Source: Pseudoalteromonas sp. 0303
Lineage (GTDB): Bacteria > Pseudomonadota > Gammaproteobacteria > Enterobacterales > Alteromonadaceae
Reading direction: 5' to 3'
Assembly: GCF_013349995.1 (NCBI RefSeq)
Contig: NZ_JABVXF010000001.1
Location: forward strand, 407,524-471,523
Length of the DNA: 64,000 bases
Under the pieces are notes generated by a model. The model made no database searches, was not told where the DNA came from, and was given only the letters and a program-made list of their open reading frames with translations. Shown here piece by piece: positions 35,048 to 46,000 of the stretch. Position 1 is the stretch's first letter. The number at the start of each line of letters is the position of its first letter. The translations under genes and the position numbers were made by a program.

Positions 35048-36781
35048 TTACTTTTTAAAGAAGCGACGTGCTGCTGCAAATGGTAATAGCAATAATGCAT
35101 ACCAAGGGAAGCTTGCTGATTGACGCTCGTATTGTTCAATCTCTTCTGCAGGACACTCTTCAATAGAGCCATCAATTGGTGTTAACTTAACAGCCACTGC
35201 GACACTTTCATATTCGATATTGCCATTAACATCGACTACAACGTTACCGAATGAATCTGTCTTTTCAACAGTTTTAGTCGCAACACCGAAGATTTCATTA
35301 TTGTTGTTAATTGATTTCGCTTCAGCAACCGTGTATTTAAAGCGAGTCTCACCATCTTCTTCATAACAAGGTAATAAATCGTTTAAGTTAACAACTGAAT
35401 CTTCACCAATGGTGTACATGAAACCTTCACGACGACGGGTAGAAGTATTGTAAATATCTGTTTCGCCCTCACCAACAATAATACCATTGTCATTGATATC
35501 GTTAGCTAATGAACTTGAGCTTGAAAAGTAATCCGTTGGGAAAACAACGCTATCGCTATTTTTATCGTAGTAGAAAAATTTTGTACGCGTTGTACCGTCG
35601 ATACGCTTGCTCGCGTAGCCAACAATAACATCATCATTATTTACCGCTAAAGGCTGACCCGAAATCCAATCATCCTCTTGGTCGATAAATTCTTTTACTT
35701 CACCATTTTCGAAAATAACAGGCATAGTAATACGTGTACTATTACTCTTGTAACGCACATCAGACGTACCAACCACTAAACCATTTTCGTTGATTGCAAG
35801 TGCGTTACTACGGAACGCGAAATCTTCATCATCTTCAGGCGTTAAACCTAAGCCATACATTTCTGTATTGGTGATGTTTAGATTACTGTCTAATGTCCAC
35901 TTAACAGCACGTTTATTATAAATACCCGTTGAATAAGTACGGTTGTACGCTTCTACACAGTCTGAAACTGGTTCATCTTCTCCGTCACAGTTATCTGTAA
36001 TATCATCCAGTGGATCAACCGCAATATCAGTAGAGACAGTGCCTACTACTTCATAGCCATTTGCTGTTTTGATAATATCATTTGCTGAGCTAACACCACC
36101 ATACTCATCAAACTCTGGTGCTAATTCAACTTTCACACCGTCTTCGCTGATAACAATTGCACGGCTAATGAAGTCTCTTAAAAAGTGGGTTTCTTCTTCG
36201 TCTTCATCTGTTTGAGTGAACGATGTTTTTTCGTAAGGTGCACTGCCCCAACCAACCATCACACCGTCATCTGTTACAGCATTTAGTAGATTAGAAGTCG
36301 AGCGTGTTAAGCCATCAAAATCAAGAGACTGTTCATCAAATAAAACTTGTTCTGAAGCACCTTCAGATGTGTAAAGTGTTGTAATTGCACTTGATAATTT
36401 TTGATATTCTGAGTCAGTTGAACGACCTGTTAAAAAACTGACCATAAATGCATGAGCATCGGCATTTGTATTTACCGCATCGTTATTCTCAATATCATCA
36501 AGGGTGAATGTAATTTCTTTATCAATAAGTTCATACTGCTTTTTAGCTGTATCATAAGCATCTTTGATCAACGAATCTGTAAAATCGATATAAGAGACAT
36601 CAACGGGTAATTTGTAAAGGCCATTTGCTAAGCCTATGATGTGACCGTTTTCACTGACATCTGTTACGTAGTTAAATTTAGCGCCATCAATTCCACCTAA
36701 TTCTTCTAATTTATAGGTTGCGCTCATCGCTGAGGTACTTAGGGTGGCTAAAATACTGGCAGCGAGTAATTTGTATTTCAT
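35048..36781 (-). CDS. Secreted DUF3466-like repeat protein with C-terminal anchor
   Basis: 577 residues. The signal peptide (MKYKLLAASILATLSTSAMSA) is cleaved near residue 21. The body contains several repeats of the form 'DV(S/N)xxGxIIGxA' (e.g. VTDVSENGHIIGLANG, AINENGLVVGTSD, DINDNGIIVGEGE, SINNNNEIFGVAT), as in DUF3466 and HAF-repeat proteins that fold as beta-propellers. The C-terminus is a single hydrophobic helix followed by a basic tail (SFPWYALLLLPFAAARRFFKK), resembling the GlyGly-CTERM sorting tails of marine Gammaproteobacteria but without the Gly pair. Probably an envelope or surface protein; substrate unknown. It sits next to uup, 11 bp downstream of it. Confidence 0.8.
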   Translation of the reverse strand: MKYKLLAASILATLSTSAMSATYKLEELGGIDGAKFNYVTDVSENGHIIGLANGLYKLPVDVSYIDFTDSLIKDAYDTAKKQYELIDKEITFTLDDIENNDAVNTNADAHAFMVSFLTGRSTDSEYQKLSSAITTLYTSEGASEQVLFDEQSLDFDGLTRSTSNLLNAVTDDGVMVGWGSAPYEKTSFTQTDEDEEETHFLRDFISRAIVISEDGVKVELAPEFDEYGGVSSANDIIKTANGYEVVGTVSTDIAVDPLDDITDNCDGEDEPVSDCVEAYNRTYSTGIYNKRAVKWTLDSNLNITNTEMYGLGLTPEDDEDFAFRSNALAINENGLVVGTSDVRYKSNSTRITMPVIFENGEVKEFIDQEDDWISGQPLAVNNDDVIVGYASKRIDGTTRTKFFYYDKNSDSVVFPTDYFSSSSSLANDINDNGIIVGEGETDIYNTSTRRREGFMYTIGEDSVVNLNDLLPCYEEDGETRFKYTVAEAKSINNNNEIFGVATKTVEKTDSFGNVVVDVNGNIEYESVAVAVKLTPIDGSIEECPAEEIEQYERQSASFPWYALLLLPFAAARRFFKK

Positions 36782-36792
36782 TTTAATCCTTA

Positions 36793-38703
36793 CTACTGAT
36801 TCTTTAAATCTTCGAGTTCTTCCCAGCGCTCAAAAGCGACTTCAAGCTCAGACTCTAACTCGGCTAAATGGTTCAATGCTTCTGTTGTAATTGCAGCATC
36901 TTGCTTAAAAAAGTCAGGGTCATTAACCACAACTTGCTGAGCGTCTAACGCTTTTTCAAGTTGTTCCACTTTACTGGGTAATTCTTCTAATTCAAGTTTT
37001 AATTTGTAAGAGAGTTTATTACTTTTCTTTGGTGTTTTATCTTGGCTAACAACGGCCGGCTTTTCTTGCTTAATTTGTTGCTGTTGTTGTTTTTCTTGCT
37101 CAGCTAAATGAGCTGCATACGCTTCATAGTCGCTATAGCCTCCGACAATATCGGTGATCTTGCCGTTACCTTCAAATGCCCATACAGAATTACAGGTATT
37201 ATCAATAAATTCACGGTCATGGCTTACAATCAGTACAGTGCCCTGATATTGGTTAATGATCTCTTCTAAAAGCTCTAAAGTTTCAATATCGAGGTCATTG
37301 GTAGGCTCATCGAGAACAATAATGTTAGATGGCTTTAAAAATAACTTTGCTAATAATAAGCGGTTTTTCTCACCACCCGAAAGCGCTTTTACTGGCGTAC
37401 GCGCTCTTGCCGGTGGAAATAAGAAGTCTTGTAAGTAACCTAGTACATGACGTGAGCGCCCGCCCATCATCACTTCTTGCTTACCTTCAGCTACGTTATC
37501 TTGTACTGTTGCTTCTTCATCAAGCTTTTGACGATACTGGTCAAAATAAGCAAACTCTAAGTTAACACCTTGCTTAACACTGCCGCTATCAGGTGTTAAG
37601 TCACCAAATAAAATTTTAAGCAGTGTTGTTTTACCAATACCATTTGGCCCAACAAGGCCAACACGATCGCCACGCATAACAAGGGTTGAAAAGTCTTTTG
37701 CGATGACTTTATCTTTAAATGCATGACAGATGTTTTTCGCTTCGAATACTAATTTACCTGAACGATCCGCTGTTTCAATATTGAAATCAGTTTTACCGAC
37801 TTGATCAACACGCTGCTTACGCTCTTTACGTAACTCTTTTAAAGCACGTACACGGCCTTCATTACGCGTTCTACGTGCTTTAATACCTTGGCGGATCCAC
37901 GCTTCTTCTTCTGCTAAGCGCTTATCAAATAATGCGTTTTGTGTTTCTTCTACTTTTAGATCATGCGCTTTTTGTTCAAGATATGTCGCATAATCGCCAG
38001 GGTATGAAACCAGCTTACCACGGTCTAAATCAAGAATACGGGTTGCAATTGCTCGAATGAATGCACGGTCGTGAGAAATAAAAACGATGCCGCCTTTAAA
38101 CTCTTTTAAAAATTGCTCAAGCCAAATAACACTACTCATATCTAAGTGGTTGGTAGGCTCATCAAGTAGCAGTAAATCAGGTTCACTAACCAAGGCTCGT
38201 GCAAGAGCAACTTTACGTAGCCAACCACCCGATAATGATTCAAGCTTGGCTTCTGGGTCTAGCTCTAAGCGAGATAAAACGAGCTGAATACGGGTATCAA
38301 AACGCCAGCCATCAACGGTTTCTAATTGATTAGATAAACGCTCTAATTTGTTAAGCAATTTATCGTTATAGTCTGTTTGCATTTGATTACTAACTTGGTG
38401 ATATTCTATCAGTAAGTTAGCAATGTCAGGCATGCCCTGCGCGACATAATCAAATACTGAGCCTGCCGCCCCTTTTGGTGGATCTTGCTCTAAACGTGAA
38501 ATGCGAATACCGCCTAATTGGTTGATTTCACCATCATCCAATGTCACTTGGCCATCAAGCACTTTTAATAGTGTTGATTTACCTGCACCGTTTCGACCAA
38601 CGATACAAACGCGCTCACCTGACTCAATAACGGCATCGGCATCATCTAGTAGCGGATGCGTACCATAAGCGAGTTGAGCTTTGGCTATTCTGATTAAATC
38701 CAT
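36793..38703 (-). CDS. uup: ABC-F family ATPase Uup
   Basis: Soluble tandem ABC ATPase of 636 residues. Domain 1 has Walker A GRNGAGKST and signature SLSGGWLRKVALA. Domain 2 has Walker A GPNGIGKTT, signature ALSGGEKNRLLLA and Walker B IIVLDEPTNDLD. The linker is basic (about 240-300) and a C-terminal coiled-coil DNA-binding region (about 550-636) follows. Uup acts on ribosomes and affects precise excision of transposons and replication-associated recombination. Order rlmL-glutaredoxin-uup parallels rlmL-uup of E. coli. Confidence 0.95.
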   Translation of the reverse strand: MDLIRIAKAQLAYGTHPLLDDADAVIESGERVCIVGRNGAGKSTLLKVLDGQVTLDDGEINQLGGIRISRLEQDPPKGAAGSVFDYVAQGMPDIANLLIEYHQVSNQMQTDYNDKLLNKLERLSNQLETVDGWRFDTRIQLVLSRLELDPEAKLESLSGGWLRKVALARALVSEPDLLLLDEPTNHLDMSSVIWLEQFLKEFKGGIVFISHDRAFIRAIATRILDLDRGKLVSYPGDYATYLEQKAHDLKVEETQNALFDKRLAEEEAWIRQGIKARRTRNEGRVRALKELRKERKQRVDQVGKTDFNIETADRSGKLVFEAKNICHAFKDKVIAKDFSTLVMRGDRVGLVGPNGIGKTTLLKILFGDLTPDSGSVKQGVNLEFAYFDQYRQKLDEEATVQDNVAEGKQEVMMGGRSRHVLGYLQDFLFPPARARTPVKALSGGEKNRLLLAKLFLKPSNIIVLDEPTNDLDIETLELLEEIINQYQGTVLIVSHDREFIDNTCNSVWAFEGNGKITDIVGGYSDYEAYAAHLAEQEKQQQQQIKQEKPAVVSQDKTPKKSNKLSYKLKLELEELPSKVEQLEKALDAQQVVVNDPDFFKQDAAITTEALNHLAELESELEVAFERWEELEDLKNQ

Positions 38704-38717
38704 CGTGATTACTACTC

Positions 38718-38951
38718 TTATTCTTTATTATCAGCAATAAATTGCGCTAATTGCTCAGCATCAAAAGGCCAAAATAATTTCTTGCCTTGATGAGATTCCA
38801 CAACCGGAATACTGGTTTGGTAAAGTTCAATCAGCTGTTCACTGTCCATAATATCTTTTGCTACAAACGAAGCGTTTGCAGCAATTAATAATTCATCGGC
38901 CATTTCACACAGATGACAGCCATCAGTGTGGTACAGGGTAAAGTTAGCCAT
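38718..38951 (-). CDS. Glutaredoxin-like protein
   Basis: 77 residues, thioredoxin fold, with a CHLC redox motif (Cys12, Cys15) in TDGCHLCEMADELL and a cis-proline region TSIPVV. It fits the DUF836 / glutaredoxin-like family found next to rlmL or uup in many Gammaproteobacteria. The substrate is unknown. It overlaps rlmL by 8 bp. Confidence 0.85.
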   Translation of the reverse strand: MANFTLYHTDGCHLCEMADELLIAANASFVAKDIMDSEQLIELYQTSIPVVESHQGKKLFWPFDAEQLAQFIADNKE

Positions 38952-41061
38952 GGGTAATAAGCCAGCTATTATGAATTTGCTTATTACGTTTAAAATCTGG
39001 TGATAAAGTCTTGTCAGAAATGTTTTCTGCTTTTAAACCCAGACCCATTAGCCCTACTTCATCCATGCTAAAGCCACGCTTATTATTTGAGAATATAAGC
39101 GTACCGTTAGGGCTTAAAATTTTCTTAACCCAGGTAAGTAATTTGATATGGTCGCGTTGTACATCAAACGCATCTTTCATACGTTTTGAGTTTGAGAACG
39201 TCGGTGGATCTAAGAAAATTAAATCATATTGGCCTTGTGCATACTCAAGCCACTTCAAGCAGTCTGCTTGCTCAAAACGATAACGTGTATTACTGATATC
39301 ATTCAGAGCAAAGTTTTCTTGCGCCCACTTTAGGTAGGTTTTTGACATATCAACCGTGGTAATCGCTTTAGCACCACCCACAGCAGCATGCACAGATGCG
39401 CTGCCTGTATAAGCAAACAAGTTTAAGAAACGTTTGCCTTGTGCGTTTTGTTGGATATAACGACGAGCTAAACGGTGATCTAAAAATAAACCAGTATCTA
39501 AATAATCAAATAAGTTTACTTTGAATTTAGCGCCAAACTCTTCAACTACTTGAGTACGATTTTGTTTTGCTACCTTGGTATATTGCTCTTCACCTTTTTG
39601 CTTTTTACGCACTTTAACTGCAATATTTTCTGGTGCTATCTTTAATTGCTCAGCGGTCAAGCTGATCACATCTTGCAAACGTTTTTGAGCCGTATTGTAA
39701 TCGATTTCTTTCGGTGCAGCATATTCAAAAATAACCGCTGAATCATCGTATACATCAACAGCTACGTTATATTCTGGAATATCCGCATCATAAACACGGT
39801 AGCAGCTTACTTCATTTTGCTTTAACCAGTTCTTTAAATTTTGCTTATTTTTCTTTAAACGGTTTGCAAAGGCAGTTGAACCTTCAAAATTAAGAGCCGG
39901 CTTATCTTCTTTGCTAAGTTCTACTTGTTTATCGTCAAGTTGGTATAGGTTTAATACAACATCTAAAGGGCCATTTTTAAACTTATAACGTTTTAACTTA
40001 ACTAACTTTAATAACTTAAATAAGCTTTCGTCAGTGCCAAGTAAAGCAAGTTTCCAATGATTAAAGTGCTTTTTAAAACCTACACCTAAGCTACGATGTA
40101 AGTTCACCAGCTCAGCCATTGAGCCTAAACGTTCACCATAAGGTAAGTTTGAAATCACCACACCAGGTAGTTTCGCAACTGAGGTTAACTTAGTGGCATC
40201 ACTTTGTTTAAACTTAATCACATTACCAAGGTCAGCACGCTCTGCGTTTTCTTGCGCTTTTGAAATCACACTGGCGTCAATATCATGGCCAATAAGCCAA
40301 AGTTTAGGATCTGTAATTTGGGCCGTTAGTTCTGCTTTTAATTCTTTGTATTTTTGAATTCGGAAACTAGGCAATCGCTCAAAGGCAAAACCTTCACGGA
40401 ATAAGCCCGGCGCTTCATTGCGTGCCATGCTTGCAGCTTCAATTAAAATGGTACCAGAGCCACAACATGGATCGAATAAAGGTTGTTGTACGTTTTCAAG
40501 CCAACCACTTCGTTTCACAAGGGCTGCAGCTAAATGCTCTTTAATCGGCGCTTTGCCTTGATCTTGACGATAACCACGCTCAGATAAACGCGGGCCAGAA
40601 TAATCGATGTAAAGCGCAACACCTTGACGGTTCAATCTTGCTACAACACGTACATTGGCATTGTATTTATCAACATCAGGACGTTGCTCGAATAAATCCG
40701 CGAAGTAATCAACAATCGCATCTTTTACAACTAGACCAGAAAATTGCGTATTTTTTAAGTCGTTATTAGTACCACTAAAATCAACAGCAAAGGTTTGTTT
40801 AGGGCCAAACCATTCCTGCCAAGGCTGCAAGCGCGCAAATTGATAAAGGCTGTCTTTGTCTTTTACGCCTTCTTTTTCTTCTATCAGCATCATGATACGA
40901 GTCGCAAAACGGCTCGATAAACAAATCTTTTGTGCTAATAAGCTATCTGCTTCAAAACGTACAGAGCCCACGGTTTGTTTTGAGACTTCTGCACCTAGTG
41001 CTGTAAGCTCATCAACAAGTAAATTTTCTATTCCGATAGAAGTAAGTGCGATAAATTGCAA
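38944..41061 (-). CDS. rlmL: Bifunctional 23S rRNA methyltransferase RlmKL
   Basis: 705 residues in two fused methyltransferases. The N-terminal RlmL part has a THUMP domain (about 45-155) and the Rossmann methyltransferase with FDPCCGSGTILIEAA and NLPYGERL (m2G2445). The C-terminal RlmK part has NLFAYTGSASVHAAVGGA and LDPPTFSNSKRM (m7G2069). This fusion is typical of Gammaproteobacteria. Upstream lies a 178-bp gap before zapC. Confidence 0.96.
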   Translation of the reverse strand: MQFIALTSIGIENLLVDELTALGAEVSKQTVGSVRFEADSLLAQKICLSSRFATRIMMLIEEKEGVKDKDSLYQFARLQPWQEWFGPKQTFAVDFSGTNNDLKNTQFSGLVVKDAIVDYFADLFEQRPDVDKYNANVRVVARLNRQGVALYIDYSGPRLSERGYRQDQGKAPIKEHLAAALVKRSGWLENVQQPLFDPCCGSGTILIEAASMARNEAPGLFREGFAFERLPSFRIQKYKELKAELTAQITDPKLWLIGHDIDASVISKAQENAERADLGNVIKFKQSDATKLTSVAKLPGVVISNLPYGERLGSMAELVNLHRSLGVGFKKHFNHWKLALLGTDESLFKLLKLVKLKRYKFKNGPLDVVLNLYQLDDKQVELSKEDKPALNFEGSTAFANRLKKNKQNLKNWLKQNEVSCYRVYDADIPEYNVAVDVYDDSAVIFEYAAPKEIDYNTAQKRLQDVISLTAEQLKIAPENIAVKVRKKQKGEEQYTKVAKQNRTQVVEEFGAKFKVNLFDYLDTGLFLDHRLARRYIQQNAQGKRFLNLFAYTGSASVHAAVGGAKAITTVDMSKTYLKWAQENFALNDISNTRYRFEQADCLKWLEYAQGQYDLIFLDPPTFSNSKRMKDAFDVQRDHIKLLTWVKKILSPNGTLIFSNNKRGFSMDEVGLMGLGLKAENISDKTLSPDFKRNKQIHNSWLITHG

Positions 41062-41239
41062 AGTAAAAACCCTTAAATGCTAATTGCGCAGGATTATAGC
41101 ATAGCTTGGCGAACAAAAACGCCAACATTTGCAGGGATATTAGCTGGATTTTTACTTAGCTCACTAGGTTACAAATCTCGCGCCGCGATTAAATAGCTCC
41201 TAAAGTGAACAAATTTTAATTCACAAAGGTCAACAAGCC

Positions 41240-41770
41240 CTAGGCTGATTTAAACTGTTTTTGTTGAATATAAACAGGATGGATACGGTTATTTAAAACC
41301 TTAATAGCCTCAAACTGTTCAAGAGAAAGGTTTTCGTCTAGTTGAAAGTGTTGGCTTAGGTTAATACACACTGAGGCTTCGCTTGAGTGGTCAACAATTA
41401 AAAACTCACCTTCTTGTGCCTGTGAGCACAATTTAACAACCGCTTCGACACTTGGCTGGCTGCCATGATACTCATGAAAGAACCAACTTTTTGCAAGTAC
41501 TGGCTTTAAATGAAATTTGACCGCAGTAGCATTTAGCGCGATTTGGCAAAGCTGTGCAGGGTTCCATAGTGAGAAAGTTTCGAGGTATTGATAAACTTGC
41601 TGATAAAATGCAGCGTCTTCAAGGCTAAAGTTAGGCTCTTGTAAAACAGAATCGGTGAGTTGGCGAAGTTTGTAAGGCGTGCACAGTTGCATATCTTGGT
41701 CTAGGTCAACCAAAAGACGATTATTTTTTGCACAAGCAAGCCATTTCCATTGCTTAGATGCTTGTAACAT
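41240..41770 (-). CDS. zapC: Cell division protein ZapC
   Basis: 176 residues (E. coli 180). It stabilises FtsZ polymers at the division ring. Recognised from the WKWLACAKNNRLLVDL start, the block VLAKSWFFHEY (E. coli MPKSWHFVSHG) and the C-terminal FEAIKVLNNRIHPV (E. coli GDAIKIMNDRLKPQ), and from its position after pyrD, which matches the E. coli order pyrD-zapC-ycbX-rlmL-uup. ycbX is absent here. Sequence divergence is considerable, so the assignment rests partly on position. Confidence 0.82.
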   Translation of the reverse strand: MLQASKQWKWLACAKNNRLLVDLDQDMQLCTPYKLRQLTDSVLQEPNFSLEDAAFYQQVYQYLETFSLWNPAQLCQIALNATAVKFHLKPVLAKSWFFHEYHGSQPSVEAVVKLCSQAQEGEFLIVDHSSEASVCINLSQHFQLDENLSLEQFEAIKVLNNRIHPVYIQQKQFKSA

Positions 41771-41890
41771 GTCCCCTCCCTAACGAATAAATACTGTGCG
41801 CATAATCACAAATTATAACTAAAGCAGACCATTAATAAAATGATTTCTTAGAACATTTTATTAATGATCAATTGCTTAGATAACTGATCC

Positions 41891-42901
41891 TTATAAGCTG
41901 TTTAGGATCGTTTTTACCAATTCTGGGCCTTTATAAATGAAACCAGTGTAAACTTGTACAAGGTCTGCACCAGCTGCAAATTTCTCTTTTGCCGAATCAG
42001 CATCGTCAATACCACCCACACCAATGATAGGTAGTTTACCTTCGGTTAAACGCTTAAGCTCACTAACCACGTGGGTTGAACGCTGACGCACAGGCTGGCC
42101 TGATAAACCACCCGCTTCATTTGCGTATTGTTGACCTTGTACCATTGCACGCTCAAGTGTGGTGTTTGTAGCAATAACACCATCTATCTTATTGTTGATC
42201 AATGACTCACTAACTTGGCCGATTTGTACTTCATCAAGATCAGGGGCGATCTTAACTAGCATAGGCACTTGTTTGTTATGTTTAGCAACTAGATCAAGTT
42301 GTTCATTCTTTAAGCTTTGCAATAAGTCATCAAGCGCTTCGCCGTACTGTAAATCACGAAGACCTGGGGTATTCGGTGAAGAAATATTTACTGTGATATA
42401 CGATGCATGCTCAAATACTTTTCGCATACAGTGAATGTAATCATCTTTACCCTGCTCGTTTGGTGTATCTTTATTTTTACCAATATTAATACCTAGAATA
42501 CCGTCGTATTTCGCTGCTTTAACATTGTTAACTAGGTTATCAACGCCCTTATTGTTAAAGCCCATGCGGTTAATAATCGCATTTGATTCAGGTAAGCGGA
42601 AAATTCGCGGTTTATCGTTACCCGCTTGCGGACGTGGTGTAACAGTACCTACTTCTACAAAACCAAAACCCATTTGCGAAAATGCATCAATACACTCAGC
42701 ATTTTTATCTAAGCCAGCCGCTAAACCTACTGGGTTTTTAAACTCTAAACCTAAAAAGTTGACGGGTTTATTAGGGACAGATTGAGACCACGCAGCACTC
42801 AATGGCGTATGAGCAAATCGGCGTAAATTATTAAGTGCAAATTCATGAGCCCACTCCGCATCACGGGTAAACATAAAACGGCGAGCTAGATCATAAAACA
42901 T
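41891..42901 (-). CDS. pyrD: Dihydroorotate dehydrogenase, class 2 (quinone-linked)
   Basis: Fourth step of pyrimidine synthesis, membrane-associated, oxidising dihydroorotate with quinone. From this ATG it is 336 residues, identical in length to E. coli PyrD, and starts [20 protein letters not shown], the N-terminal quinone-binding helices. The FMN site includes [12 protein letters not shown]; the catalytic serine lies in [15 protein letters not shown] longer frame to 42958 would run toward the gdhB terminator and lacks support. The ribosome-binding site is AGGAAC. Confidence 0.97.
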   Translation of the reverse strand: MFYDLARRFMFTRDAEWAHEFALNNLRRFAHTPLSAAWSQSVPNKPVNFLGLEFKNPVGLAAGLDKNAECIDAFSQMGFGFVEVGTVTPRPQAGNDKPRIFRLPESNAIINRMGFNNKGVDNLVNNVKAAKYDGILGINIGKNKDTPNEQGKDDYIHCMRKVFEHASYITVNISSPNTPGLRDLQYGEALDDLLQSLKNEQLDLVAKHNKQVPMLVKIAPDLDEVQIGQVSESLINNKIDGVIATNTTLERAMVQGQQYANEAGGLSGQPVRQRSTHVVSELKRLTEGKLPIIGVGGIDDADSAKEKFAAGADLVQVYTGFIYKGPELVKTILNSL

Positions 42902-42966
42902 GGTTTGTTCCTTAGGTAAAAATAAACAAGGTAGCCGTTTATAAACGGACCATTGCAAATTAAGGG

Positions 42967-42995
42967 CAAAAAAATACCCCAGCGAGCTGGGGTAT
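42967..42995 (-). terminator. Terminator after gdhB
   Basis: A perfect 10-bp stem ATACCCCAGC / GCTGGGGTAT with a 2-base loop, followed on the minus strand by seven T. It separates gdhB from pyrD, so pyrD must have a promoter between about 42902 and 42970 or depend on read-through. Confidence 0.88.
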
Positions 42996-43015
42996 GTATT
43001 TTAACGACTTTTCAC

Positions 43016-46000
43016 TTATTTGGAAGTGTCACAGTTGTGGCTTAACAACATTAGTTCACGAAGTGCCACTGAGAACTTCGCAAAATCATGGCTTTGCGAT
43101 GTTTTGAACTCAGAAAGCATCTGCTTCCAACGTTGTAATAGTAGATCTTGGTTATCCATCCACTCATCAATTTGTGCATCAATGTCTTTGCTGTCTGCAG
43201 CAAAGCTATTAAGTACCACAGCTGATAATGTACGTTGTTGCCAATCCAGCTCTTCACGGTAAGAAGCACGCGCAAGTGCTTGCCAGTGATTCGCAACTGG
43301 TTGGTTGGTGATTTGGTCAAGGAACCAATGTAAGCCCATACGCGCACCTAGCTTGAAGTAGGTGTTAGAAACCATATCAATGCTACGCTCTGAATTGTTA
43401 GCGATTTCAGCTAAGTCCATTACAGAGAATAAGCTTGATAGTGACACAATACGTGTTGCAAGTGCTTTTGGTACATTGCTGTCAATTAGCTTATCTGCCG
43501 CTTTAACTAAGCGCTCGCTTTCTTTTTCAACCATGTAGCTGTTTAAGTTTTCACTTAAATCAGCAAATGTTGGTGCAAAGAATTCAATTGCTTGCTCAAT
43601 TGTTTGTGCTTTATTGCGATGACGTAAGAACCAACGTGTTGCACGACGAACCGTACGACGTAATTGATATAGCATTTCTGTTTGTACAGCTGCTGGGATC
43701 TTATTATCAAGTGCAACAATCGATGACCATGTTTCTGGCATCTGGAACACTTCTTTTGCAATTGAGTAGCAAAGTGCGATTTCAGCTTCGTTAGCACCTG
43801 TTTCTTCGTGCATACGAACCATAAAGTTAAGACCCATATCGTTAACGATGTTGTTTGCAAGTTTCGTTGCAATAATCTCTTTACGAAGTGGATGGTTATC
43901 CATTGCATCGTTGAACTTCTCACGAAGTGGCACTGGGAACGACTTAACTAATAACTGACGGTAGTAAGGGTTTTCAGTGATTTCATCAACCACTAGAGAC
44001 TCTTTTAATACCATCTTCGCGTAAGAAACAAGTACAGAAAGCTCTGGACGAGTTAAATCTTTACCCGCTGCTGCGCGCTCTGCAAGCTCTTCATCCGTTG
44101 GAATGAACTCGATTGCACGGTTAAGCTTGCCATCTTTTTCAAGGGCATGGATGAAACGTACTTTTTCTTTAAGCGTTGACGTACCTTTTGATTGAGTAAT
44201 CGATAAGGTATGCGTTTGACGATAACAGTCTTTCAATACTAACTCAGACACTTCATCAGTCATTGAATAAAGTAACTCATCACGCTGTTTACGTGTTAAG
44301 TCACCTTCAGCAACTAGGCCATTAAGTAAGATCTTGATGTTTACTTCGTTATCTGAACACGCAACACCACCTACGTTATCGATAAAGTCGGTGTTAACAC
44401 GACCGCCTTTAGCCGCAAATTCAATACGACCTAATTGAGTCGCACCTAAGTTACCGCCCTCACCTAAGATCTTTGCACCAAGCTCAGAACCGTTAATACG
44501 AAGTGCATCATTCGCGCGGTCACCCACATCAGCATCAGTCTCTTTAGAGTTCTTGATGTAAGTACCGATACCACCATTCCAAAGTAAATCAAACTCCATC
44601 ATTAGAGCTGCTTTGATTAACTCGTTAGGTGTCATGCTCGCTTTCTTAGTGCCAAGCATTTTCTTCATTTCTGGGCTTAAGCTAATTGATTTAGCCGCAC
44701 GAGAGAAAATACCACCACCTTGAGAAATGAGGTCTTTGTTGTAATCTTCCCACGAAGAACGCGGTAGATTAAATAAACGCTCACGCTCTGGGTAAGATGT
44801 CGCTGCATCTGGGTTTGGATCAACAAAGATGTGCATGTGGTTAAACGCTACTTGTAAGCGAATGTGCTTAGAAAGCAACATACCGTTACCAAATACGTCA
44901 CCTGCCATGTCGCCGATTGCCACCACAGTGAAATCAGTTGTTTGACAGTCAATATCCATTTCACGGAAATGACGCTTAACAGATTCCCAGGCACCTTTTG
45001 CAGTGATACCCATTTTCTTGTGGTCGTAACCTACTGAGCCACCTGATGCGAATGCATCACCTAGCCAGAAGTTATATTCATTTGCAATGCCGTTTGCGAT
45101 ATCAGAGAAAGTCGCAGTACCCTTATCGGCAGCAACAACTAAATACGGGTCATCTTCATCATGACGAACAACATCAACTGGTGGCACAATCTCACCACGT
45201 TCAATGTTATCTGTGATATCTAATAAACCACGGATGAAAATCTTGTAACACTCTTGGCCTTCTTTGAAGAATGCTTCACGGTCTGTCGGTAGCTGTTTAC
45301 ATACGAAACCACCTTTAGAACCTACTGGCACGATAACTGTATTTTTAACTTGTTGCGCTTTAACAAGGCCCAGTACTTCAGTACGGAAGTCTTCACGACG
45401 ATCAGACCAACGTAAACCACCACGAGCAACTTTACCACCACGTAAATGCACGCCTTCAACGCGCGGCGAGTATACAAAGATCTCAAACGCAGGCAGTGGT
45501 AATGGCATTTCAGGGATCATAGAAGGCTGAACTTTGAACGATACGTATGACTTAAATTGGCCATCAGCTTCTTTTTGGAAGAAGTTCGTTCTAAGAGTTG
45601 CATTGATCATATCAACGTATAAACGGATGATACGGTCATCATCTAGGTTTGCTACGTTTTCTAGTTCAAGATTAACTTGTGCAACTAGCTTCTCAAGTGT
45701 CTTCTCACTACCTGGGTTCTTAACTGAGAACTTTTTAGTGAATAAGTTAACGATTTGCGATGCAATGTGTGGGTAATTTGCAAATGTGCTTTCGATGTAA
45801 GTTTGCGAGAAAGTTACACCAATTTGACGCATGTATTTTGCGTAGGCACGAAGAATAGACGCTTCACGACCTGTTAAGCCACCCATTAATACTAAACGGT
45901 TGAAGCCATCATTTTCTAAACGGTTATTCCACACGTTCGTTAACGCTGCACGGAAACGCGCTGAGACTTTATCAAAGTCAGCAATGCCCTTGTTGTCAAT

